From: Planctomycetota bacterium
Lineage (GTDB): Bacteria; Planctomycetota; Planctomycetia; Pirellulales; Pirellulaceae
DNA length: 64,000 nt
Direction of reading: 5' to 3'
Assembly: GCA_016872775.1 (NCBI GenBank)
Contig: VGZA01000011.1
Coordinates: 50,069 to 114,068 of the forward strand
The translations under genes were made by a program, and so were the position numbers. The stretch's first letter is position 1. Each line of letters begins with the position of its first letter. The notes beneath the pieces are model-generated. The model was not told where the DNA came from and did no database searches. It saw only the letters and a program-made list of their open reading frames with translations. Positions 18,128 to 26,241 of the stretch are shown piece after piece.

Positions 18128-18636
18128 TACTTGCGTTGCCGTTTAGGGCCGCGCGGAACTGTGTTTGATTTGTGAATTGTGATTTCTGCGCGATAGAGGA
18201 ATCCATCGTGTGCAACGACCGGCGTTTCAATTCCGAGTTCTTTGGGAGGCTCCACAACTCCGTCGAAGGATCCCCATTCGTGAACATAGTAATCGAACGG
18301 CTTTCCGGATTCGGGTTTATCGATTCCATCGGCAGCGCGGCGAAATGTGAAGTAGACTGGGGTCGCGAGTTGCTCACCGTTCACAGTCTCAATCTTGAGG
18401 AGCGTTTCACGGGAATCTGCCTTCCTCCGCGTTTCCTCGCCGTCAACCGTCATACCTGTCACGCGAATCACACTTCCGAGCGGTTGACCCAAATGACCGA
18501 CAACGGCTTTGGGTCGAAATGCGGCTACTGAAATCGTTTCATTCTGTTTTGTTGAGCTGGGTTCCTGTGCTCGCAAAAGGGAATAAGTAACGAACAGCAA
18601 CGCGGCTACCAACAGAAAACGGTTTCGAGCGAGCAT
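18127..18636 (-). CDS. Secreted hypothetical protein, cassette-borne
   Basis: A 169-residue protein with a clear signal peptide (FLLVAALLFVTYSLLRAQ, cleavage near residue 23). The mature part is predicted beta-rich: HLGQPLGSVIRVTGMTVDGEE, LLKIETVNGEQLATPVYFTFRRA, FDYYVHEWGSFDGVV, HDGFLYRAEITIHKS. I do not recognise a family; the pattern hints at an OB-like or small beta-barrel fold. The ATG at 18636 has GGAG eight bases upstream. The TAG stop merges into attC-like site C. A consensus-like promoter lies about 100 bp upstream (18739-18767), so this could be the promoter-proximal cassette driving the array. Confidence 0.72.
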   Translation of the reverse strand: MLARNRFLLVAALLFVTYSLLRAQEPSSTKQNETISVAAFRPKAVVGHLGQPLGSVIRVTGMTVDGEETRRKADSRETLLKIETVNGEQLATPVYFTFRRAADGIDKPESGKPFDYYVHEWGSFDGVVEPPKELGIETPVVAHDGFLYRAEITIHKSNTVPRGPKRQRK

Positions 18637-18738
18637 CGTTGTGTCTCCATTTTATGTAATTCTGCCGCCGGGTCAGCGCCCTCGTAATTAGTTGCGATGG
18701 CCACTCCGGCGGGATAAGACGCAGTCGAAACGCCTGTG

Positions 18739-18767
18739 AATTTAGGGCCGAAGTGCTGACAAGTCAA
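18739..18767 (-). promoter_or_regulatory. Predicted sigma70-like promoter for cassette array
   Basis: On the minus strand TTGACT (18762-18767), a 17-bp spacer and TAAATT (18739-18744) make a near-consensus promoter. Transcription would start near 18732 and give a leader of about 95 nt before the ATG at 18636. In an integron this is where a cassette promoter would be expected. Confidence 0.5.
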
Positions 18768-18899
18768 ACATTTGCGGCCATTCGCCCCAGACGACCCCGC
18801 GGCATTATTGGAGCGGCATAATCCGCAGACCGGCGAGCGTGTGAGCTCCCTCAGGCAGGTTGGTTGTTTTATGTCGACGTTTTCCGGCGGCACAACCCG

Positions 18900-19538
18900 C
18901 ACCCGCCAACCCCCTTCGTTGGCAATGAAAGTCCTTCCATCGGGATAGAACCGACCGGTCAATTCATGGGTCGGCAGATAGGTATATGTCGTGACATATC
19001 CGCGCGGATCTATGCGTGTTGCTTGATCCCCAACCGCATCAAAAGTAGACGACGTCATTCGCCCCCGGGCATCCATGGTCGCGATTCGGTGGTTGTCGGC
19101 GTCGTGACTGTAAGTGACTCGATTGCCGCGCGCGTCGACCAGCGCCGAAATGCGGCCGATGGCGTCAAGCACGTTTGTGGTGACGTTACCCAACGCGTCC
19201 AGCGTAGATGTGGTTGTGTTACCACGCGCATCGGTCACGGCAATCTGCCTGCCCAAAGCATCCCACACAAAAGTTGTTCGATAGCCTCGCGTATTCACGA
19301 TGGCCGTAACTTCGCCAGCCAAATTGAAAGTTGTCGAGGCGCGGTTCCCCGCCGGATCGATCACTCCGATTTTCTGTCCGACTTGATCAAGAACATTGGT
19401 AACGCGGTAGCCTAATGCACTAATCGATTCGGTCTGCCGCCCCGCCGCGTCAAAAATGATGGATGTCGAGAATCCGAGCGCGTTTGTTATGCGAATCGCG
19501 CGTCCGAGCGCATCCAAAGTACTTGGTAGAGAAACCAC
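18900..19538 (-). pseudogene. RHS/YD-repeat protein remnant
   Basis: About 210 residues of canonical YD repeats: TLDALGRAIRITNALGF, IFDAAGRQTESISALGYRVTNVLDQVGQ, VWDALGRQIAVTDARGNTTTSTLDALGN, ending TTYTYLPTHELTGRFYPDGRTF. Intact RHS or wall-associated proteins are over 1000 residues with a conserved core and a variable toxin tip. Here there is no start codon with a ribosome site, no core and no tip. After about residue 210 the frame becomes unrelated Cys/Arg-rich sequence. An unrelated frame overlaps its 5' side at 19538-19674. I read it as a decayed internal piece of an RHS gene, possibly brought in with the neighbouring cassettes or transposases. Confidence 0.7.
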
Positions 19539-19539
19539 G

Positions 19540-19946
19540 GCTGATTCTTTGTCTCACGCGCCTCGCCGGTAGGCACGCTCCGATATTCGCCCCCGCTAGG
19601 GAAGGTGCGACCCGAGAGTATTCGGCGCCGGTGATGGGGCGGAGGTGGTCGGAATTGGTGGCGAGTTCGTTCATAACATTTTTCGCTGAAACTCTTGCAT
19701 TTCCCTCGGAAGCTAAGGAAAATTTAACGTGCTGTGGTCAGTCTTGCGGTTGTTTCCATCGTCGCACATTGTGGCTTTCTGCAACGAGTTTTCCCATGTT
19801 TGAAAAAGCCCTTCACACGGTTTTAGGCACTGCTGACTCGTGTCGCGAACAGCTTCTTTACACTTTCAATAACTCGAACCACGACAAATTCCACTTGCCA
19901 GCGAACCGAGACGCTTGCAGCAGATCAACCGAGTGAGGTTTCGACA
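19540..19946. other. Intergenic stretch upstream of dockerin gene, no gene supported
   Basis: Frames on both strands are open but have no recognisable product. The last 250 bp are visibly A+T-richer than the housekeeping regions and continue in composition into the dockerin gene. GAGTGAGG at 19932-19939 is the probable ribosome binding site of that gene. Confidence 0.4.
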
Positions 19947-22900
19947 ATGACGGCCGAATTCCCGACGATTTCCCTTAACACCAGGCTTACGCGCCGATCC
20001 CGTCTGAGCAAAGGCATTCGCTCTTTTGAGCCAACCCACAACAACTTGTCTCATCGTTGCTCGAGGCCATTGACCTATGAACTGCTTGAAACCAGGCTGC
20101 TCCTTACCGTGACACCCGACATCGTTGGGAGCAATTTAAGCTCAATGCCGAATGAATTCGAATCAGGTGGTCATGCGACCATTCGCTGGACATCGGAAAA
20201 CCGCGGTGACCAACGAGTCGCCCAGCCTTGGTTCACTCTTGTCAGCCTGCTTGATCGAACATCTCAAAACCTGATCTACCAAAAGCTGATCGAGACGAAC
20301 ACACTATTTGAAATTGGCGACTTTCGTGACGAGGAACTGCTAGTTGAACTTCCAGATTTCTCATGCAGCGGAGGAATTACGGTTCAGATCGATCTAGATT
20401 TTCTTGACGAAATCAACGAAAGCGGCACAACCGATGGCGAGAACAATAATCGTCTATCCGCCGACGCGTCTTGCGTGTCCTCATCAATCTTGCCTGTAAC
20501 AACGGGCATCGCCGAGGGAAACGAAGAACAGACCTACCACACGTTCGAGATCAGCCGGCAGCCAGATCCGAGCGCAGGCTTTGCCTTAGATGGTAGCGTT
20601 GATTGGCAGGTAAAAGGAACAGGCACCCGCCCTGCCGATGAATCGGACTTTCCTGACGCAAAGTTTCCCTCGGGAACAGCTCTTTTTCCCTCAGGCTCCG
20701 CGACTACGCGAATAAGTGTGCCAGTTTTGAGCGACACCGTCCACGAGGCCGACGAACAGTTTCTCGTTGCAGTTTCGAATCCGGTCAACGTTGCCCTGAG
20801 CGGTGTGTTAACCGCAAAAGGCGTCATTGTCGATGACGATCGCCCCGCCGTCACGATTAGCTCCGATCGAACTACATTAGGTAGCGGGCAACTCGCCAAA
20901 CTTACGTTCACGTTGAGCGAGGCTGTTACAGATTTCACAGCTGCCGACGTTCTTGTATCACGGGGTGGGGCGCTGCTAGATTTCACAGGCGAAGGAACAA
21001 CTTATTACGCTTATTTGTCGCCTCCGTCGGACTCAATAAATGGTAGCATCGAAGTGGTTGTTCCGGCTGAGTCTTTTGCCAACTCCGCAGCTGTTGGCAA
21101 TGCCGAGGTGAGGTATTCACAGGATTTCGACACCGCTCGGCCAAGCGTTTTCATCCAGTTTTCTGAGACGAAACTTCTACAGGGCGAGACAACCGCGGTA
21201 TTATTATACTTGAGTGAAATCTCGACAGATTTTTCTCGGGAAGATCTGAGTGTAGTCGGGGGAACGATTACCGGCTTCAGTGGAGCAGGACGGCACTACG
21301 AAGCAACCATTGTCGCCAGCGGCGATCCTGATACGAGAATCGAAGCCAGTGTCATTGCAGGAGCGTTTCGTGATGCCGCCGGAAATGAGAATAGCGATTC
21401 ACAACTCACAGAAACCGTGGCTATTGTTTCATCGCGTCCAGAGAGCTTCGTAACAGAAGTGTTTGGGGCAACTTCAACCGCCGATATCGGATTTTCAGGC
21501 GGACGGATAATGCATGCCGACGCGAGAGCCGCGCCGAACCAATGGGCAACTGCCCATCATGTCTACCATTTGAGCTGCCGGACTTTTTTAGTACAAAATG
21601 GACAGGGGACTACAAGCACAATAGTGGATTATACGAATGCGTGGCAGGCAGACTATAGAGGTGGGACCAAGTCTCAAGCTCATGCTAGTTCCTTCTTCCA
21701 GCCGTGCGAGGGGTTCAGTGAAATAAAAGACGTTTACTATGCCGGCGGTGCCTATAATAAACAGCAGGGTGCCAGCGTGGACGTGCTTTTTATTCTGAAT
21801 CCAAATCCGTGGTTGGTGAATCTACATGACAACGGAGACGGTACCTTTGCCTTGCCTTTAGGCTACGGATATGCCGTAGTCACAGACCTAAACGTTGAAC
21901 AAGACTTAAAATTTTGGAACTGGTCAGCCAGTTTCGGAGTGAAATCAAATGTCGAGCAGGGTGCTTTACGGATGGAATGGTACAATGCGTCTGAGTTGCA
22001 AAGTACTCCCTTCGGTTCCATTTCGCGCAACCGACTTGTGTTGCTCGACACCACGAATGCAGGCACAAATTGGGTGCAATTTGGAAACATAAAGGGGTCG
22101 CGAAAAGTTAACAATGATATTTGGGCCCAATTTCGAACTGTTGAAGGTATTGGGTTTGATTTATATTTAGACATTGCTATGGACGCGCCTTCGGGGGTAG
22201 AAGTCCTTCACTTCACGCGCGACACCGATGCGCAAAATGGATTTGTGACAATCGACTGGAAGCCACCCAGGCTTACCGGAGGGTACGCATTGCGAGATTA
22301 TTACGTCGAGTATAGCTGTGACGACGGCCAATCATGGGGCGTCGCCGGAATGACAAGTCACACGACTATCACGGCGTATGGATTTGGATGTGTCGCTCCG
22401 GGTTTGTTTCGTGTATCCGCAATAAATGAAAGATCCCTGAAGGGACCTGCGGCGATGTCCTCAAGGGTGAATACGGCCCCGGTCGGACTTCAGTTGTCAA
22501 ACAAATCACTAAAGGAGAACATTTCCGGACTCGACATAGGTATCGTTTCGGCAAGAGACAAAGACGGGGATACGGTCTCATTCACTGTGAACGACGCTCG
22601 GTTCGAGGTGGCTGGTGGAGTGCTGAAACTTCGTGAGAACGAGTGGCTGACACGTGCCGATGCCACGACGGTTACGCTGGAGATCACCGCCACGGATTCT
22701 GGAACTCCCGTCGGTTCAATAACGGGAAGGATCACCATCGATGTTCTAGACAACAATCGTGCATGGCAAAATATCGATCGTCCAATCGACACAAACGGAG
22801 ATGGGATTGTTGTGCCTCTGGACGCATTACTCATCATAAATGAGCTAAACAATCGAACGACTCCAGAACGCTTTGGGCAACTCCCGGTTTTTCGAAGGGC

Positions 22901-23411
22901 ATCTTCGACTCTGCCGTACTTAGACGTTAACGGTGACGGACTTTGCACGCCGATAGACGCTGTGTTAGTAATAAACCATCTTAACCGTGGGGCTGGCGAA
23001 GGGGAGATGGCTCCGGCGGGCAGTGCGTACTGGATCGATTCGGCTTCCGCAACTGCAGAACTACCTCCGGCAGACGCCCGTGCTCGATTGTCGGACGCGG
23101 TCGCGAACGGTTACGCCTGCACGCTCTCGAGAAAGAGCTGCGCTGGCGAGTGGCGCGAGCTAGCGCTTGACGAGCGCTATGTGCGGGTTACGGCCCCGCG
23201 GCAAATGAAGTCGCTTCCGCTCTTGGCCGACTTCCATACTTGGCTGGAAGCCTTGGCGCCCAACGTGCTGCCGAAGAATCCGGTCCGCGAAGGGTTCGAC
23301 TACGCGCTGCGGCACTGGACGGCGCTCTGCCGCTACACGGAGCACGGCGCCTTGGACATCGACAACGGCGAGGCGGAGTGGGCCTTGCGCGGCATCGCCC
23401 TGGACGAATGA
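19947..23411 (+). CDS. Secreted multidomain dockerin surface protein, 3' end fused to IS66 fragment
   Basis: An 1154-codon frame. Residues 45-53 (ELLETRLLL) match the planctomycete LExRxLL N-terminal motif of secreted giant proteins. A CARDB-like segment (about 60-180) follows. Next are a Calx-beta-like domain (about 180-300, ending VIVDDDRP), two bacterial Ig-like repeats (VTISSDRTTLGSGQLAKLTFTLSEA...; VFIQFSETKLLQGETTAVLLYLSE...) and a unique middle (490-740). A fibronectin-like segment (about 745-835) and a cadherin-like domain (about 845-940) come next. A type I dockerin has two Ca2+ loops, DTNGDG at about 947 and DVNGDG at about 993. From about residue 1062 the frame becomes IS66 transposase, so the original stop has been lost. 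G+C is clearly lower than in the flanking genes, suggesting transfer. Probably cell-surface. Confidence 0.8.
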   Translation: MTAEFPTISLNTRLTRRSRLSKGIRSFEPTHNNLSHRCSRPLTYELLETRLLLTVTPDIVGSNLSSMPNEFESGGHATIRWTSENRGDQRVAQPWFTLVSLLDRTSQNLIYQKLIETNTLFEIGDFRDEELLVELPDFSCSGGITVQIDLDFLDEINESGTTDGENNNRLSADASCVSSSILPVTTGIAEGNEEQTYHTFEISRQPDPSAGFALDGSVDWQVKGTGTRPADESDFPDAKFPSGTALFPSGSATTRISVPVLSDTVHEADEQFLVAVSNPVNVALSGVLTAKGVIVDDDRPAVTISSDRTTLGSGQLAKLTFTLSEAVTDFTAADVLVSRGGALLDFTGEGTTYYAYLSPPSDSINGSIEVVVPAESFANSAAVGNAEVRYSQDFDTARPSVFIQFSETKLLQGETTAVLLYLSEISTDFSREDLSVVGGTITGFSGAGRHYEATIVASGDPDTRIEASVIAGAFRDAAGNENSDSQLTETVAIVSSRPESFVTEVFGATSTADIGFSGGRIMHADARAAPNQWATAHHVYHLSCRTFLVQNGQGTTSTIVDYTNAWQADYRGGTKSQAHASSFFQPCEGFSEIKDVYYAGGAYNKQQGASVDVLFILNPNPWLVNLHDNGDGTFALPLGYGYAVVTDLNVEQDLKFWNWSASFGVKSNVEQGALRMEWYNASELQSTPFGSISRNRLVLLDTTNAGTNWVQFGNIKGSRKVNNDIWAQFRTVEGIGFDLYLDIAMDAPSGVEVLHFTRDTDAQNGFVTIDWKPPRLTGGYALRDYYVEYSCDDGQSWGVAGMTSHTTITAYGFGCVAPGLFRVSAINERSLKGPAAMSSRVNTAPVGLQLSNKSLKENISGLDIGIVSARDKDGDTVSFTVNDARFEVAGGVLKLRENEWLTRADATTVTLEITATDSGTPVGSITGRITIDVLDNNRAWQNIDRPIDTNGDGIVVPLDALLIINELNNRTTPERFGQLPVFRRASSTLPYLDVNGDGLCTPIDAVLVINHLNRGAGEGEMAPAGSAYWIDSASATAELPPADARARLSDAVANGYACTLSRKSCAGEWRELALDERYVRVTAPRQMKSLPLLADFHTWLEALAPNVLPKNPVREGFDYALRHWTALCRYTEHGALDIDNGEAEWALRGIALDE

Positions 23412-23430
23412 CGCGCGAACGGAAGTTCGT
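23130..23430 (+). mobile_element. IS66-family transposase fragment 1, in frame with dockerin gene
   Basis: The frame reads LALDERYVRVTAPRQMKSL, PLLADFHTWLEALAPNVLPKNP and GFDYALRHWTALCRYTEHG, then ALDIDNGEAEWALRGIAL, the C-terminal catalytic section of IS66 TnpC proteins (usual form EIDNNxAERALRxxALGRKN). It lacks the N-terminal two thirds and the terminal RKNWLFxGS block and ends in a TGA at 23409-23411. Asn and Glu positions are altered (DNGEAEWAL). No terminal inverted repeats were recognised. Confidence 0.8.
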
Positions 23431-23445
23431 CAGAAGGAATCGCGA

Positions 23446-23917
23446 TTGATCCTGGACCGTCTCGGCCAATGGCTCGACGGCGTGGTGGCCAGGGCGGTAC
23501 TCCCGTCCAGCAAGCTCGGAAGGCACTGAACTACCTGCGCAATCACTGGCCAGCACTCAACGTTTACACACAAGACGGTCGACTGCCGATCGATAACAAC
23601 TGGTCGAACGTCTAATGAAACGCATCGCCGTGGGAAAAAAGAACGGGCTCTTTGTGGGCTCCCTGCGCGCAGGGATTCGCAACGCAAACTTGACGACGTT
23701 TGTCGCCAGTGCCCATCGACAGGACCTGGACGTCTACGAATACCTGCGAGATGTAATCACGCATCTCAATCGAGGCACCGCCAAACCGGCCGACCTCCTG
23801 CCCGATGTCTGGAAACTCAGCCATCCCGAGGCCGTCCGGCAGTACCGGGTCGAGGAGCGATGCGACAAAGCTCAACTCGCCAGACTACGCAGCGCTACCC
23901 GCCGCGTCAAAGCCTGA
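23446..23917 (+). pseudogene. IS66-family transposase fragment 2, frameshifted
   Basis: A second, different IS66 C-terminus. It reads LGQWLDGVVARAVLPSSKLG in one frame, then KALNYLRNHWPALNVYTQDGRLPIDNN in another, then MKRIAVGKKNGLFVGSLRAG, NANLTTFVASAHRQDLDVYEYL and HPEAVRQYRVEER in a third. The shifts fall near 23518 (GGA-AGG) and 23604 (TCG-AAC), each consistent with loss of one base. Only the last 100 residues form an open frame (23615-23917). Because its sequence differs from fragment 1, the two came from separate insertions or a composite deletion, not one element. Confidence 0.82.
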
Positions 23918-23942
23918 AACAGGGCTTTGTACGCTTACAATG

Positions 23943-25235
23943 TTACGATGGTGACGAATGCCGGGGATCGGACGAAGATTCCGTCGCCGGTCGATCGTGC
24001 CGCACCTGGGAATCCAATTCCTGGGAAACAGTATCGGGAAACTGATGGCCTAATTTGTCGCGCTTTGTCTGCAGGTAATGTGCGTTGTGTTCATTAACTC
24101 GAGCCGCCAGCGCCACCTGGTCGACGACCGTCAGATTGAATCCGCCGTAGATAAAAGCGTCGGTTTTCTTGGGATTGTTCGTCAGCAACCGAACGCGGCT
24201 CAATCCGAGGTCCTTCAAAATCTGAATGCCGATGCCATAATCGCGCATGTCGGCCTTGTGTCCCAGCGCGAGATTGGCCTCGACCGTGTCGAGCCCCTGT
24301 TCCTGGAGCGCGTAGGCTTTGATTTTCTCCACCAGTCCGATGCCTCGTCCTTCCTGGGGCAGGTAGATCATCGCTCCACAGCCGGCGTCGCGGATCATCC
24401 GTAGCGCCTGATGAAACTGATCGCCGCAATCGCAGCGCAAGGAGTCGACCAGATCGCCGGTGAAGCAGCTGGAGTGCAACCGCACCAGCGGCGCGGGGTG
24501 ATTTGCGGGATCCCCCATGACGAGCGCAATCGGCTGGTGGGATTCGTAACGCACGTCGTAGACGATCATAGTGAAGTTGCCGAATTTTGTCGGCAATTGG
24601 GCTTGGGCGGCTCGCGTCACAAGCTTTTCGGTTACCCGGCGGTGCGCGATCAGCTGCTCGATCGAGATGATCTGCAGGTGGTGTTTCGCCGCCAGTTCCG
24701 ACAGTTGTTGGCGGGTGGCTCGATCGCCCTGGGCGTCGAGAATCTCGCAGAGAACTCCGGCAGGTGCGAGTCCCGCCATGCGCGTTAGATCGACGGCGGC
24801 CTCGGTATGTCCGGCCCGGCGCAATACCCCGCCTTCTTTGGCAAGCAGGGGATGGACGTGGCCGGGGCGCACAAAGTCGCGGGCGACGCTCGTGGGATCG
24901 ACTACGGACCGCACGGTGAGCGCTCGCTCTTCCGCCGTAATGCCCGTTTTGACCGAACGATGATCGATCGGCGTGAGGAAGCCGGTACCCAGAGGAGCGG
25001 TATTATGCTCCACGATCGGCACAAGTTCCAGGCGCTGACAGATATCGGGCAGGATCGGCATGCAGAATTCCCCCCGGCCGTTCATGACCAGGTTGACTGT
25101 CGCAGGGGTCGCCTTTTCCGCCGCACAGATGAAGTCCCCCTCATTTTCCCGATCCTCGTCGTCGACAACGATCACAACCTCGCCGCGCGCGATCGCGTCC
25201 ACCGCATCAGCTATTTCAGAAAACGCTTCATTCAC
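23943..25235 (-). CDS. ribBA: Bifunctional 3,4-dihydroxy-2-butanone-4-phosphate synthase / GTP cyclohydrolase II
   Basis: Catalyses both entry steps of riboflavin synthesis. The RibB half (about 1-205) makes 3,4-dihydroxy-2-butanone 4-phosphate from ribulose 5-phosphate, and the RibA half (about 206-400) opens GTP. RibB motifs: DDEDRENEGD, GHVHPLLAKEGGVLRRAGHTEAAVDL, PAGVLCEI. RibA motifs: VRLHSSCFTGD with LRCDCGDQ (the three zinc cysteines), YLPQEGRGIGL and RVRLLTNNPKK. The 430-residue length is normal, with a short hydrophilic tail. A GTG at 25235, nine bases after GAGGA, is preferred; a GTG at 25244 sits directly on that site. No FMN riboswitch was recognised upstream. It is divergent from the gene at 25337. 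Confidence 0.96.
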   Translation of the reverse strand: MNEAFSEIADAVDAIARGEVVIVVDDEDRENEGDFICAAEKATPATVNLVMNGRGEFCMPILPDICQRLELVPIVEHNTAPLGTGFLTPIDHRSVKTGITAEERALTVRSVVDPTSVARDFVRPGHVHPLLAKEGGVLRRAGHTEAAVDLTRMAGLAPAGVLCEILDAQGDRATRQQLSELAAKHHLQIISIEQLIAHRRVTEKLVTRAAQAQLPTKFGNFTMIVYDVRYESHQPIALVMGDPANHPAPLVRLHSSCFTGDLVDSLRCDCGDQFHQALRMIRDAGCGAMIYLPQEGRGIGLVEKIKAYALQEQGLDTVEANLALGHKADMRDYGIGIQILKDLGLSRVRLLTNNPKKTDAFIYGGFNLTVVDQVALAARVNEHNAHYLQTKRDKLGHQFPDTVSQELDSQVRHDRPATESSSDPRHSSPS

Positions 25236-25336
25236 GGATGTCACTCCTCGTGATTACCAGTCCGGGGCCATCTAGGGCGCCGCGTCGACTCTCGGTTATT
25301 ATAGGCGTACAGCAACCGGCCAAACCAGGGAACGCG

Positions 25337-26215
25337 ATGTTGGATCTTGAAGAATACGTCGAGCAAGCCTATTTCTTCCAGGCCATTGCCCAACGCATCC
25401 TCGACCAGGTGCCGCTGCAGGACATTATGGTGCAGGTGCGCGAGGAAATCCTCTCCACCACAAACCTGCCGCTGGCAATCGATTTTCTGCTGGGAGAACT
25501 GAAGCATCTTGGCGTGCTGGCTCCGGCCATGCAGCGCTTGTCGCATTATTTTTCGCCATTCCAGGCGTTCATCATGCGTCAGGCCGAGAATGAAAAAACA
25601 AAATTTGATTTTCGCGTCGCTCTGGAAGTTCTGCGGCAGGAAGCCGCCTACCGGGCATCCGGACTGACCGTACAGGGGCTATTTCTGTTCCAGCTGGAGA
25701 CGATCTGCCGCAATCGGTTACGGTATGACCATGGACTGACCGCGATGGCACAGGACCCGAGTTTCGACGCAGCGTGGCGCGAGTGGATTTTGACCGTGCG
25801 TCGCCAGCTGGGAACGATCGATTTGGCCGACCTGATTTACGTTCGCAGCCAGTACTACGTGAACCGTCGGCTGCGTGAACGCGACGCCGGCACCGAATCG
25901 GGGACGCGTTCGGATATTCCGCCCGTCGTTCTGTTCGGGGAAAAAGAAGGCAAAATCGCACTCGCCCACCGCCGCAAAGACCCCCTTTACTTGTTCTCTT
26001 CGCTGCAGCGGCATCTTGGCTATCCCGCCGTCGCTCGCCGCAAGCCGATCGACGAGACGGTTGCCTTGATTCCGCAATTACAGCGCCGCGTGGAGCAATT
26101 GGAAACGCGCGTCAAGCTGCTGGAGGAAGACCAGCGCGGCGGATTCGATCTGACGCGATTTTACCAGAACGCTCCGCGGCCGATCGATCCGCCGGGTTAC
26201 GAACCGGATCCATAG
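25337..26215 (+). CDS. Conserved hypothetical protein with C-terminal coiled coil
   Basis: A 292-residue, probably cytosolic protein with no signal peptide. It begins MLDLEEYVEQAYFFQAIAQRILDQVPLQD and has a long helical middle (EEILSTTNLPLAIDFLLGELKHLG, SHYFSPFQAFIMRQAENEK). A central Arg-rich section and a short EQLETRVKLLEEDQ coiled coil near residue 255 precede a Pro-rich end. I do not recognise a named family; the pattern is familiar from planctomycete genomes only as a hypothetical. The start is fixed by AGGG seven bases before the ATG at 25337. The upstream extension to 25238 overlaps the ribBA start and is rejected. Divergent transcription from ribBA implies no functional link. Confidence 0.7.
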   Translation: MLDLEEYVEQAYFFQAIAQRILDQVPLQDIMVQVREEILSTTNLPLAIDFLLGELKHLGVLAPAMQRLSHYFSPFQAFIMRQAENEKTKFDFRVALEVLRQEAAYRASGLTVQGLFLFQLETICRNRLRYDHGLTAMAQDPSFDAAWREWILTVRRQLGTIDLADLIYVRSQYYVNRRLRERDAGTESGTRSDIPPVVLFGEKEGKIALAHRRKDPLYLFSSLQRHLGYPAVARRKPIDETVALIPQLQRRVEQLETRVKLLEEDQRGGFDLTRFYQNAPRPIDPPGYEPDP

Positions 26216-26241
26216 ATTCGGTGATGCCTAACGCCTATGCT

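Larger units (their letters stand above)
14220..18636 (-). mobile_element. Integrase-less gene cassette cluster (CALIN-like): three cassettes with attC-like sites
   Basis: Three minus-strand genes in series (18636-18127, 18005-17397, 17290-14264) are each followed immediately by an attC-like folded site (18127-18037, 17402-17303, 14258-14220). Gene-to-site spacing is 0-7 bp, and two stop codons overlap the outer box. The sites share a layout: outer box GCCGAAC or GCCTAAC, a stem, one unpaired base, six paired bases, an unpaired A, then the inner stem. No integron integrase is visible on either side. The array is bounded at its 3' side by a recombinase fragment and at its 5' side by an RHS remnant. 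Cassette-cluster identity is inference from site structure and organisation. Confidence 0.72.

Noticed and set aside
19463..19936. Plus-strand frame of 157 codons before the dockerin gene
   Set aside because: Crosses the end of the RHS remnant, has mixed composition and no convincing start.
18640..19946. Integron integrase next to the cassette array
   Set aside because: The region carries RHS repeats and unassignable frames; none has the tyrosine recombinase R-H-R-Y pattern.
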